Shown one piece after another: positions 45,939-55,700 of a stretch of DNA of 64,000 nt. Made by a program: the position numbers and the translations under genes. The DNA is taken from contig CAJXUB010000003.1 of the NCBI GenBank assembly GCA_913061125.1, positions 29,521 to 93,520 on the forward strand, in the 5' to 3' direction. Numbering within the stretch: position 1 is the stretch's first letter; the number at the start of each line of letters is the position of its first letter. The DNA is from an uncultured Flavobacteriaceae bacterium. Lineage in GTDB: Bacteria; Bacteroidota; Bacteroidia; Flavobacteriales; Flavobacteriaceae. The notes below the pieces were generated by a model. That model did no database searches. It was not told the origin of the DNA and was given only the letters and a program-made list of their open reading frames with translations.

Positions 45939-47729
45939 ATGTCAGCACACGTAGACACCCACACCCACGACGATCACGGGCATCATCATAAAGAGACGTT
46001 TGTCACTAAATACATCTTTAGTCAAGATCATAAAATGATCGCCAAACAGTATTTGATTACTGGTTTAATCATGGGAATTATAGGGATTTTAATGTCGCTT
46101 TTAATGCGAATGCAAATCGCCTGGCCGGAAAAACCTAATGTTGTGTTTGAAGCCTTACTTGGAAAGTGGGCACCAGGAGGGGTAATGGATGCCGATATTT
46201 ATCTGGCTTTGGTTACCATACACGGAACCATAATGGTTTTCTTTGTGTTGACTGCAGGATTGAGTGGAACTTTCAGTAACCTTTTAATCCCGTTACAAAT
46301 TGGCGCTCGAGATATGGCCTCTGGATTCTTAAATATGGTATCCTATTGGTTGTTCTTTTTGTCCAGCGTCATCATGGTCATTTCTTTATTTGTAGAGGCA
46401 GGACCTGCAGCTGCAGGGTGGACGATATACCCACCCCTAAGTGCGCTACCCCTAGCGCAAGGCGGATCGGGAGCAGGAATGACTCTCTGGCTGGTTTCGA
46501 TGGCTATTTTTATCGCATCATCGCTTCTTGGATCTTTGAACTACATTGTTACAGTCTTAAATCTAAGAACAAAAGGGATGTCAATGACCAGATTGCCACT
46601 AACCATTTGGGCTTTTTTCATAACGGCAGTTATTGGAGTAGTATCGTTTCCGGTACTTCTTTCAGCCGCTTTACTGCTCATTATGGACCGCAGTTTTGGG
46701 ACGTCTTTTTTCTTATCTGATATTTTTATTCAAGGTGAAGTATTACACTACCAAGGTGGATCACCAGTATTGTATGAACATTTATTTTGGTTTTTAGGCC
46801 ACCCAGAAGTTTACATTGTATTACTCCCAGCTCTAGGGATCACATCTGAAGTCATTGCAACCAATGCCAGAAAGCCCATTTTTGGATACAGAGCCATGGT
46901 AGCTTCCATTATTGCAATCGCATTTTTGTCAACCATTGTTTGGGGGCACCATATGTTTATTTCAGGAATGAATCCATTTCTTGGGTCTGTATTTACATTT
47001 ACAACCTTGCTCATTGCTATACCATCGGCTGTGAAAGCTTTTAATTACATTACCACCCTATGGAAAGGAAATCTTCAGTTAAACCCAGCGATGCTGTTTT
47101 CTATTGGACTGGTATCAACCTTCATTACGGGAGGTTTAACAGGAATTATTTTAGGAGATAGTGCTCTAGATATCAACGTTCACGACACCTATTTTGTCGT
47201 GGCTCATTTTCACTTGGTAATGGGGATTTCTGCCTTATACGGACTTTTTGCTGGAGTTTACCACTGGTTCCCTAAAATGTTTGGCCGAATGATGAATAAA
47301 AACCTAGGATATATCCACTTTTGGGTTACTGCCGTTTGTGCGTATGGCGTCTTTTTCCCCATGCACTTCATAGGTATGGCAGGACTACCCCGACGCTACT
47401 ATACCAACAGTAATTTTCCATTATTTGATGACACACAAAACGTACAAGTTCTTATTACCATATTCGCACTTGTTGCAGGCCTAGTTCAACTGGTATTCTT
47501 ATACAATTTTATCAGTAGTATTTTTTATGGCAAAAAAACAGAACAAAATCCATGGCGTTCAAATACGTTAGAATGGACAGCCCCCATCAAACATATTCAT
47601 GGCAATTGGGAAGGCGAAATCCCACACGTTCACCGATGGGCCTACGATTATAGCAAACCAGGTCATGACGAGGATTTTGTCCCTCAGAATGTCCCCATGA
47701 AAGATGGAGAAGAAGAACTTCAACACTAG
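45939..47729 (+). CDS. coxA: Cytochrome c oxidase subunit I (aa3 type)
   Basis: Heme-copper oxidase catalytic subunit; reduces O2 to water and pumps protons. 596 residues, twelve membrane helices. Key residues are visible: GARDMA (D-channel entry Asp), HPEVYI (Glu, CuB His and cross-linked Tyr), GHHMF (two CuB His), IPSAVKAF (K-channel Lys) and HDTYFVVAHFHLVMG (heme a3 and a His). All point to an A-family enzyme. The N-terminus is His-rich (seven His in the first 17 residues). Last gene of the act-cox operon; no subunit III or IV gene follows. Confidence 0.95.
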   Translation: MSAHVDTHTHDDHGHHHKETFVTKYIFSQDHKMIAKQYLITGLIMGIIGILMSLLMRMQIAWPEKPNVVFEALLGKWAPGGVMDADIYLALVTIHGTIMVFFVLTAGLSGTFSNLLIPLQIGARDMASGFLNMVSYWLFFLSSVIMVISLFVEAGPAAAGWTIYPPLSALPLAQGGSGAGMTLWLVSMAIFIASSLLGSLNYIVTVLNLRTKGMSMTRLPLTIWAFFITAVIGVVSFPVLLSAALLLIMDRSFGTSFFLSDIFIQGEVLHYQGGSPVLYEHLFWFLGHPEVYIVLLPALGITSEVIATNARKPIFGYRAMVASIIAIAFLSTIVWGHHMFISGMNPFLGSVFTFTTLLIAIPSAVKAFNYITTLWKGNLQLNPAMLFSIGLVSTFITGGLTGIILGDSALDINVHDTYFVVAHFHLVMGISALYGLFAGVYHWFPKMFGRMMNKNLGYIHFWVTAVCAYGVFFPMHFIGMAGLPRRYYTNSNFPLFDDTQNVQVLITIFALVAGLVQLVFLYNFISSIFYGKKTEQNPWRSNTLEWTAPIKHIHGNWEGEIPHVHRWAYDYSKPGHDEDFVPQNVPMKDGEEELQH

Positions 47730-47754
47730 CTGTTAGTTTCTTTATCATAGATTT

Positions 47755-47787
47755 AAAAAGCCTTTCTAAAACACGAAAGGCTTTTTC
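47755..47787 (+). terminator. Intrinsic terminator of the act-cox operon
   Basis: AAAAAGCCTTTC, 8-nt loop, GAAAGGCTTTTT: a perfect 12-bp stem ending in T residues, 25 nt after the coxA stop and just before the ruvB -7 box. Confidence 0.85.
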
Positions 47788-47789
47788 TT

Positions 47790-47797
47790 TATATTTG
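47790..47797 (+). promoter_or_regulatory. ruvB -7 box
   Basis: TATATTTG (perfect TAnnTTTG), four nt (TTTT) before the ruvB ATG at 47802. The box abuts the act-cox terminator, leaving no room for a normal leader. Confidence 0.6.
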
Positions 47798-47801
47798 TTT
47801 T

Positions 47802-48824
47802 ATGAATCAGCACCTTGATCCAACAGACGACAATCTATCACCTGAAGAACACGACATTGAAAAGGTGCTCCGACCGCTCACTTTTGATGACTTTTCGGGG
47901 CAAGACCAAGTATTAGAAAACTTGCAAGTCTTCGTCAAAGCTGCCGTAGAACGCGACGAAGCTTTGGATCACACCTTATTTCATGGCCCACCAGGATTAG
48001 GGAAAACGACTTTGGCGCATATTCTGGCCAATGAATTGGATGTGGGCATCAAAGTAACCTCTGGGCCAGTACTGGACAAACCAGGCGATTTGGCGGGATT
48101 GTTAACTAACTTGGAAGACCGCGATGTCCTTTTTATTGACGAAATCCACCGCTTAAGCCCCATTGTAGAAGAATATTTATACTCTGCAATGGAAGATTAT
48201 AAAATTGATATTATGATCGAATCCGGGCCCAACGCTCGAACGGTTCAAATCAACCTCAATCCCTTTACGCTGGTTGGGGCTACAACCCGATCGGGATTGC
48301 TCACTGCCCCTATGCGAGCCCGCTTTGGAATCAGTAGCCGACTGGAATATTATTCAACGGAACTTCTTTCTACGATAATTCAACGAAGTGCTCAAATTTT
48401 AAACGTTCCTATCAGCTTTGAAGCCGCCATTGAAATTGCGGGTCGTAGCCGTGGAACCCCTCGAATTGCGAATGCACTCCTGCGACGTGTACGCGACTTC
48501 GCTCAGATTAAGGGGAACGGAAAAATTGATATCGAAATCGCAAAATTTGGACTAAAAGCCCTCAACGTCGACGCGCATGGATTAGACGAAATGGACAATA
48601 AAATTTTAACCACCATTATTGATAAATTTAAAGGCGGTCCTGTAGGCATCACAACCATAGCCACAGCCGTGAGCGAGAGCCCCGAAACTATCGAAGAAGT
48701 GTATGAACCTTTTTTAATTCAGCAAGGGTTTATCATGAGAACTCCTAGAGGAAGAGAAGTTACAGAACTAGCCTACAAACACCTTGGTCGTCAGAAAGGG
48801 GATTACCAAACAGGGTTGTTTTAA
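47802..48824 (+). CDS. ruvB: Holliday junction ATP-dependent DNA helicase RuvB
   Basis: AAA+ hexameric motor of the RuvAB branch-migration complex. 340 residues: Walker [14 protein letters not shown], Walker B FIDEIHRL, sensor [18 protein letters not shown] with the Arg finger, and the winged-helix C-terminus ending [11 protein letters not shown]. ruvA is separate, at 52151-52732, an arrangement usual in this group. QueG follows after 1 nt. Confidence 0.96.
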   Translation: MNQHLDPTDDNLSPEEHDIEKVLRPLTFDDFSGQDQVLENLQVFVKAAVERDEALDHTLFHGPPGLGKTTLAHILANELDVGIKVTSGPVLDKPGDLAGLLTNLEDRDVLFIDEIHRLSPIVEEYLYSAMEDYKIDIMIESGPNARTVQINLNPFTLVGATTRSGLLTAPMRARFGISSRLEYYSTELLSTIIQRSAQILNVPISFEAAIEIAGRSRGTPRIANALLRRVRDFAQIKGNGKIDIEIAKFGLKALNVDAHGLDEMDNKILTTIIDKFKGGPVGITTIATAVSESPETIEEVYEPFLIQQGFIMRTPRGREVTELAYKHLGRQKGDYQTGLF

Positions 48825-48825
48825 C

Positions 48826-49752
48826 ATGTTAAAAAAAGCAGAATACGCTCAATTTATTAAAGCTCAAGCCAAACGCCTTGGTTTTTTATCTTGCGGCATC
48901 AGTAAAGCAGAATTTTTGGAAGAGGAAGCTCCCCGATTGGAGTCTTGGTTAAACCAAAACAAACATGGAGCTATGGCGTATATGGAGAACCATTTTGACA
49001 AACGCTTGGATCCCACCCTACTTGTTGAAGGGTCAAAAAGTGTTATTTCTTTGACCTACAATTATTATACGGATAAGCTTCAAAATGATCCATCAGCACC
49101 AAAAATTAGCCAATATGCTTATGGCGTTGATTATCATTATGTTATCAAAGATAAACTAAATGAATTGTTAGAGGTTGTTAAAGAAAAAATTGGCGATGTG
49201 CACGGTCGTGCCTTTGTAGATTCGGCCCCAATTTTGGAAAAAGCATGGGCCAAAAAATCGGGATTAGGGTGGATTGGAAAACACAGTAACCTTCTGACTC
49301 AAAAAGTAGGATCATTTTATTTTATTGCGGAGCTGATTATTGATTTGGAGTTGGAACCGGACCATGCAGTTACGGACCATTGTGGGTCCTGCACGGCCTG
49401 CATAGATGCTTGTCCAACAGAGGCCATTACTGAGCCTTACAGTGTAGATGGGAGCAAATGTATTTCCTATTTTACAATTGAACTTAAAGACAATATCCCC
49501 ACAGAATTCAAAGGAAAGCTGGACAATTGGATGTTTGGTTGCGATGTGTGCCAAGACGTTTGCCCATGGAATCGATTTTCGAAACAACACAACCAACCCC
49601 TGTTTAATCCCAAACCTGAATTATTGACCATGACCAAACAAGATTGGGCAGAAATTACTCAGGAGACCTTCAATAAAGTCTTTAAAAAATCTGCCGTAAA
49701 GCGGACAAAATATTCCGGGTTAACCCGCAACATTAAGTTTTTAAACGATTAA
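48826..49752 (+). CDS. queG: Epoxyqueuosine reductase
   Basis: Last step of queuosine biosynthesis; cobalamin-dependent reduction of epoxyqueuosine in tRNA. 308 residues from ATG 48826; upstream in-frame readings lie inside ruvB. Features: the N-terminal DUF1730 part, [28 protein letters not shown] with the catalytic Asp region, and two 4Fe-4S cluster motifs, [16 protein letters not shown] and [11 protein letters not shown]. The C-terminal HEAT-like extension of longer homologues is absent, as in other Bacteroidota. Confidence 0.93.
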   Translation: MLKKAEYAQFIKAQAKRLGFLSCGISKAEFLEEEAPRLESWLNQNKHGAMAYMENHFDKRLDPTLLVEGSKSVISLTYNYYTDKLQNDPSAPKISQYAYGVDYHYVIKDKLNELLEVVKEKIGDVHGRAFVDSAPILEKAWAKKSGLGWIGKHSNLLTQKVGSFYFIAELIIDLELEPDHAVTDHCGSCTACIDACPTEAITEPYSVDGSKCISYFTIELKDNIPTEFKGKLDNWMFGCDVCQDVCPWNRFSKQHNQPLFNPKPELLTMTKQDWAEITQETFNKVFKKSAVKRTKYSGLTRNIKFLND

Positions 49753-49753
49753 A

Positions 49754-49783
49754 TTGCTACATTCACAGATACTTCTAACTTTG
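49754..49783 (+). promoter_or_regulatory. maeB promoter
   Basis: TTG at 49754-49756, 19-nt spacer, TAACTTTG at 49776-49783, 18 nt before the ATG. Matches the Bacteroidota consensus in both boxes and spacing. Confidence 0.75.
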
Positions 49784-49801
49784 TGTCTTTAAATTAGACC
49801 T

Positions 49802-52078
49802 ATGGCAAAACGAACCAGAAATGAATTAGAAGCACTGGCCTATCATGGCAAGCCCATGCCAGGAAAGATCCAAGTTGTTCCCACAAAAAAATACGCCACC
49901 CAACGCGACTTGTCATTGGCTTATTCACCTGGCGTTGCTGCACCGTGTCTTGAAATTCAAAAAACCCCATCGGATGTGTATAAATACACCTCAAAAGGAA
50001 ACTTAGTAGCCGTCATTTCAAATGGAACAGCGGTTTTGGGATTGGGGAATATTGGTGCAGAGGCCTCAAAACCGGTCATGGAAGGCAAAGGACTATTGTT
50101 TAAAATTTTTGCAGATATAGATGTTTTTGATATCGAAGTTGACACTGAAAATATTGACGAGTTCGTCAATACCGTAAAACACATTGCACCCACTTTTGGA
50201 GGAATTAACTTAGAGGATATAAAAGCCCCAGAAGCATTTGAAATAGAACGCCGCTTAAAAGAAGAACTTAGCATTCCAGTGATGCACGACGATCAGCACG
50301 GAACGGCCATCATCTCCGCTGCAGCGCTGTTAAATGCCTTAGAATTGGCCGAAAAGAAAATTGAAGACGTTCAAATTGTAGTGAGCGGCGCCGGTGCAGC
50401 GGCCATTTCTTGTACCAGATTATATAGATCCTTCGGCGCAAAACGCGAAAATATCGTTATGCTGGACAGCAAAGGTGTTATTCGAAAAGACAGAGAAAAC
50501 CTGACACCTCAAAAGGTAGAATTTGCAACCGAAAAAAATCTTTATTCACTTGAAGATTCAATGGTTAATGCGGATGTTTTTATTGGATTATCCATCTCAA
50601 ATATTGTAACGCCAGATATGCTAAACAGCATGGCCAAAAATCCGATCGTCTTTGCTATGGCCAATCCCGATCCTGAAATTTCATACCAATTGGCGAGAGA
50701 CACAAGAGATGATATCATTATGGCCACTGGCCGAAGCGACAACCCCAATCAAGTGAATAATGTGTTGGGTTTTCCATTTATTTTTAGAGGTGCTTTAGAT
50801 GTTCGTGCCACTCAAATTAATGAAGCTATGAAAAAAGCAGCAGTTTTAGCACTCGCAGATTTGGCCAAGGAGCCTGTCCCTGAGCAAGTAAATATTGCTT
50901 ATGGCGAAATGCGTCTCACCTTCGGGCAGGACTATATCATACCAAAACCTTTTGATCCTAGACTTATCGGTAAAATACCTCCGGCTGTTGCCAAAGCAGC
51001 CATAGACAGTGGGGTAGCCCAAGCCACTATTTCCAATTGGGAAGCATACGAAGAATCACTTCTGGATCGAATGGGTGCTGATAATAAAATTGTTCGGCTG
51101 TTGTTTAATCGTGCAAAACTAAACCCAAAACGTGTGGTTTTTGCTGAAGCCGATCAGTTGAATGTTCTAAAGGCGGCTCAAATTGTGTATGAAGAAGGTA
51201 TTGCCCATCCCATTTTGTTGGGGAACAAAACACAAATAGAACGTTTGAAATCTGAGCTGGACTTCGATGCCGATGTCCCTATCATTGATCCCAAAGACGA
51301 CACGCATTTAGATCAAAAAAACAAGTACGGTGAAATTTTTTGGAAAAAGCAAGAACGCCGAGGTCAAACCTTACTATCTTCTCAAAAGCTAATGCGTGAG
51401 CGAAATTATTTTGCTGCCATGATGGTCAACGAGGGCGATGCAGATGCTCTCATTACAGGATACTCAAGAAGTTACCCCTCGATTGTGAAACCCATGTTGG
51501 ACTTGATTGGTTTAGCGCCAGGGTCCACCAGAATAGCCACAACCAATGTTATGATGACCCAAAGGGGGCCTATGTTTTTAAGCGATACTGCCATCAACAT
51601 TAACCCCACAGCACATGATTTAATAAAAATCACACAGATGACCTCTGGTGTGATGAAAATGTTTGGTATCACGCCTGTTATGGCGATGTTATCCTACTCT
51701 AATTTTGGATCTTCTAAAGATCAAACGGCAACTAAGGTCAGAGAGGCCGTTTCATACCTTCACCGCAGGCATCCTAATTTGTCGGTGGATGGCGAGTTAC
51801 AAACGGATTTTGCACTCAATAGTGAGATGCTAAAAACAAGTTTTCCGTTTTCAAAATTAGCCAACAAGAAAGTAAATGCCCTCATTTTTCCAAATTTAGA
51901 ATCGGCCAATATTACATATAAACTATTGAAAGAACTCAATAAGTCGGAGTCTATTGGCCCCATCATGATGGGGCTCAAAAAGCCGGTTCATATCATACAA
52001 TTTGGCGCAACTGTGGATGAAATTGTCAACATGACAGCCGTTGCTGTAATTGATGCACAACAAAAAGAAAAACACTAA
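49802..52078 (+). CDS. maeB: NADP-dependent malic enzyme with phosphotransacetylase-like domain
   Basis: Oxidative decarboxylation of malate to pyruvate with NADP. 758 residues, typical for the large bacterial form. The malic N-domain (about 10-165) contains SLAYSPGVAAPC, the LPV-type loop and MHDDQHGTAIISAAALLNAL. The NAD(P)-binding domain follows (about 165-405, VVSGAGAAAISCTRL). The C-terminal about 330 residues are homologous to phosphotransacetylase (from about RVVFAEADQLNVLKAA), which in MaeB proteins lacks transacetylase activity and binds acetyl-CoA as regulator. It supplies NADPH and pyruvate from the TCA cycle. Confidence 0.94.
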   Translation: MAKRTRNELEALAYHGKPMPGKIQVVPTKKYATQRDLSLAYSPGVAAPCLEIQKTPSDVYKYTSKGNLVAVISNGTAVLGLGNIGAEASKPVMEGKGLLFKIFADIDVFDIEVDTENIDEFVNTVKHIAPTFGGINLEDIKAPEAFEIERRLKEELSIPVMHDDQHGTAIISAAALLNALELAEKKIEDVQIVVSGAGAAAISCTRLYRSFGAKRENIVMLDSKGVIRKDRENLTPQKVEFATEKNLYSLEDSMVNADVFIGLSISNIVTPDMLNSMAKNPIVFAMANPDPEISYQLARDTRDDIIMATGRSDNPNQVNNVLGFPFIFRGALDVRATQINEAMKKAAVLALADLAKEPVPEQVNIAYGEMRLTFGQDYIIPKPFDPRLIGKIPPAVAKAAIDSGVAQATISNWEAYEESLLDRMGADNKIVRLLFNRAKLNPKRVVFAEADQLNVLKAAQIVYEEGIAHPILLGNKTQIERLKSELDFDADVPIIDPKDDTHLDQKNKYGEIFWKKQERRGQTLLSSQKLMRERNYFAAMMVNEGDADALITGYSRSYPSIVKPMLDLIGLAPGSTRIATTNVMMTQRGPMFLSDTAININPTAHDLIKITQMTSGVMKMFGITPVMAMLSYSNFGSSKDQTATKVREAVSYLHRRHPNLSVDGELQTDFALNSEMLKTSFPFSKLANKKVNALIFPNLESANITYKLLKELNKSESIGPIMMGLKKPVHIIQFGATVDEIVNMTAVAVIDAQQKEKH

Positions 52079-52123
52079 GCAATGCTGCAGGGATTTTCAT
52101 CTAAAAATGTATTATAAATTTAG

Positions 52124-52131
52124 TACATTTG
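52124..52131 (+). promoter_or_regulatory. -7 box of ruvA-sprA
   Basis: TACATTTG (perfect TAnnTTTG), 19 nt before the ruvA ATG. Because sprA begins 5 nt after ruvA, it probably also drives sprA. Confidence 0.55.
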
Positions 52132-52150
52132 ATATTCTAAGACGCAAAAT

Positions 52151-52732
52151 ATGATCACCCACATTCGAGGACGTTTGGTTGAAAAATCTCCGACAGGAGT
52201 AGTAATTGATTGTAATGGTGTGGGCTATTTTATACATATTTCACTCCACACTTTTTCTCAAATTACGGACGATGAATCTATTAAATTGCTGACTCATCTC
52301 CAAGTCAAAGAGGATGCTCACCAGCTCTATGGGTTTGCCACCGCCATTGAACGCAAAATTTTTAGATTATTAATAGCAGTGAGTGGAATTGGGACCAATA
52401 CCGCACGAACAATGTTGTCGTCATTAACACCACAGCAAGTTCGTGAGGGAATTGCGTCTGAGGACGTCGCTCTTATTCAGTCTGTGAAAGGAATTGGACT
52501 TAAAACTGCGCAACGTGTTATTATTGATTTAAAAGATAAAGTCTTAAAAGTGTTTGATATGGATGAAATTCCTACTCTTTCAAACAATACTTCCAAAGAT
52601 GAGGCGTTATCTGCTTTAGAGGTTTTGGGATTTGCCAAAAAACAAAGCGAACGAGTAGTTGGAAAAATTTTGACCCAAACCCCAGATGCCTCTGTAGAAC
52701 AACTAATTAAAGAAGCCCTAAAAAACCTGTAA
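52151..52732 (+). CDS. ruvA: Holliday junction DNA-binding protein RuvA
   Basis: Tetrameric junction-binding partner of RuvB. 193 residues: an N-terminal OB fold (MITHIRGRLVEKSPTGVVIDCNGVGYFIHIS), tandem helix-hairpin-helix motifs (SGIGTNTARTMLSSL and VKGIGLKTAQRVIIDLKDK), and a C-terminal RuvB-binding domain (about 143-193). The immediate downstream gene is sprA. Confidence 0.96.
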   Translation: MITHIRGRLVEKSPTGVVIDCNGVGYFIHISLHTFSQITDDESIKLLTHLQVKEDAHQLYGFATAIERKIFRLLIAVSGIGTNTARTMLSSLTPQQVREGIASEDVALIQSVKGIGLKTAQRVIIDLKDKVLKVFDMDEIPTLSNNTSKDEALSALEVLGFAKKQSERVVGKILTQTPDASVEQLIKEALKNL

Positions 52733-52737
52733 ATCGA

Positions 52738-55700
52738 TTGGAATACGCTACTCCTAAAATATTTTTAAACACCCGCTTTGGCCCACTACTTATACTGTTG
52801 CTTTTTGCCAGCACCTTACATGCACAACAGCCCTCCACAGTTCGAGATTCCACCTCCACAACGTTTTCCTTCAGTGACCTAAAAATCCCGAACCCCAGCA
52901 GCATTGTCTCTCAATACACCTACGACCCCACCACCGATCGCTACTACTACACGTCCAAAGTGGGAGAATTTAATATTAATTACCCCGTTATTTTAACACC
53001 TAAAGAATTTCAAGCGTTAGTTCAGCAAGAAAACTTAAAAGCGTACTACAAAGAAAAACTGGATGCGTATGCCGGGCAAAAAGAAGGTTCTGAAGAAGCC
53101 AAAAACAATCTTATCCCAGATTTGTATGTTAATTCCAATTTTTTCAAAACGATTTTTGGAAGCAACGTCATTTCTGTAGTTCCACAAGGTTCCGTAGAAA
53201 TGGATTTAGGATTGATGTATACCAAGCAAGAAAATCCTGCCTTTTCGCCAAGGAACCAAAGCAATTTAACCTTTGATTTCGATCAACGGATAAGTTTAAG
53301 TTTGATGGGAAAAGTAGGAACTCGACTTCAGGTTAACGCCAACTACGACACCCAATCCACGTTTGATTTTCAAAATTTAATCAAGCTGGAATTTGACCCA
53401 ACCATCGATGGTGGAGAAGACAATATTTTACAGAAGCTCGAAATAGGGAACGTAAACATGCCCATCAACAGTTCTTTGATCAATGGGGCGCAAAGTTTAT
53501 TTGGAGTCAAAACAGAACTGCAATTTGGTAAAACCCGAATTACAGGGGTGTTTTCGGAACAACAATCCGAAACTCGAAACATTGTAGCCCAAGGGGGAGG
53601 AACTCTTCAGGATTTTGATTTTTTTGGGCTTGATTATGATGAAAATCGGCATTTTTTCCTAGCCCAATACTTTAGGGATCATTACGACGAGGCCCTGGCC
53701 AATTACCCTTTCATTAATTCTCAGGTGCAGATTACCCGAATTGAAGTCTGGGTTACCAACCGAACCAATCAAACGCAGAACATCAGAAACGTAGTAGCAC
53801 TTCAGGATTTGGGGGAGTCTGAACGAATTGGTTTAACGGCCATTCCTGGCGGATTTATCAACGTCGCGCCTGGAGCTTATCCCGACAATTCAAATAACGA
53901 TTTTGATCCTTCAAACATCGGTGGAGCTGGGTCTCAACTCACCCAAGCCATTCGGGATATTGCAACAACACAATCGGGGTTTTTGCCGCCGGGAGTTAAT
54001 GAGGGATTTGACTATGGGAAATTAGAAAACGCTCGAAAGTTAATACAAGGCAATGAGTACACCGTCAATACCCAGCTGGGGTACATCTCATTAAACCAAC
54101 GCCTTCAAAACGATGAGGTTTTGGCGGTGGCCTATCAATTTACAGTCGGTGGCGAGGTTTTTCAAGTGGGCGAATTTGCCAATGATGGCCTTAGCGCCAC
54201 AGATGTCGTATCAGATACCAACACAGGAAATCAAATCGTAAATAATCAGAGTTTGGTTCTGAAAATGCTGAAAAGTGCTGTGACTAATGTGAATCTTCCC
54301 ATATGGGATTTGATGATGAAAAACATCTATAATACTGGGGCTTATCAACTGTCTCAAGAGGATTTTAAATTAAATATATTTTACAATGAAACGTCTTCAC
54401 TGAATTACATCACGCCAGTGAGTGGAACGCCTTTTCCTACTCCCGCTGGTAATGCCGATGCAATTAGTGAAACGCCTCTTATTCGGTTATTTAATTTTGA
54501 TCGATTAAATTTTAATAATGACCCTCAAAATAAAGGGGATGGATTTTTTGATTTTGTTCCAGGGATTACGGTAATCCCTCAGAACGGAAAAATTATTTTC
54601 ACCAAAGTAGAACCGTTTGGAAGTTATTTATTTGAAACCCTGCGTTTAAGCCCATCGGAAAATTATGATGGCGACGAAACCATTGCAGGAAATTACAACG
54701 CCAACCAACAGAAATATGTGTATCAATCGCTTTACAACAGCACGAAAACTGCGGCGCTACAAGACAGTGAAAAGAATAAATTTAAAATTCGAGGCCGATA
54801 CAAATCAACAGGAGGTACGGGCATTCCGATTGGGGCATTCAATGTCCCCAGGGGATCAGTAAAAGTAACCGCAGGTGGGCGTGTTTTGGTTGAAGGAGTC
54901 GATTATACCGTAAATTACCAAATTGGAACCGTTCAAATTTTAGATCCAGCCCTTCAATCTTCCAACATTCCTATTCAAGTTTCCGTTGAAAATAATGCAG
55001 TTTTTGGTCAACAAACCAAACGGTTTACAGGATTTAATGTAGAGCATCAGTTTAACAAAGATTTTGTTCTTGGGGCAACCCTTTTAAATTTAAACGAGCG
55101 ACCTATTACCCAAAAAGCCAATTACGGCACAGAGCCCATCAATAATACCATTTTTGGACTTAACGGAAACTATTCTACTGAAGTTCCATTTCTGACACGT
55201 GCGGCCAATAAATTACCTAATATAGATACAGATGTTGTCTCAAATGTATCTGTTCGGGGCGAGTTTGCTTACCTCAAACCTGGGGCTCCAAAAGGGACAA
55301 ACTTTAATGGTGAGGTAACGTCTTACATTGACGATTTTGAAGGCACTCAAAATGGAATCAGCTTATTGAGTCCACAAGCATGGTTTTTATCAAGTCGACC
55401 AAAAGGATTAGGACGAATTTATGCGCAAGGGAATGAAGACGAGAGCGGGTATCAAAATGGTTTCGACCGTGCTTTATTAAATTGGTACACAGTCGACCCC
55501 ATTTTTTACAGTTCACAACGTCCTGGCGAAATTACCGATGATGACATTTCAAATTTATACACCCGACGTATTTTTATTGATGAACTATTTCCCGAAATTG
55601 ATTTGGTCACAGGGCAATATACCGTAATCAACGCGCTGGATTTAGTTTACCAACCACAAGAACGCGGGCCATACAACTATCAGCCGGGCGCCGAAGATGG

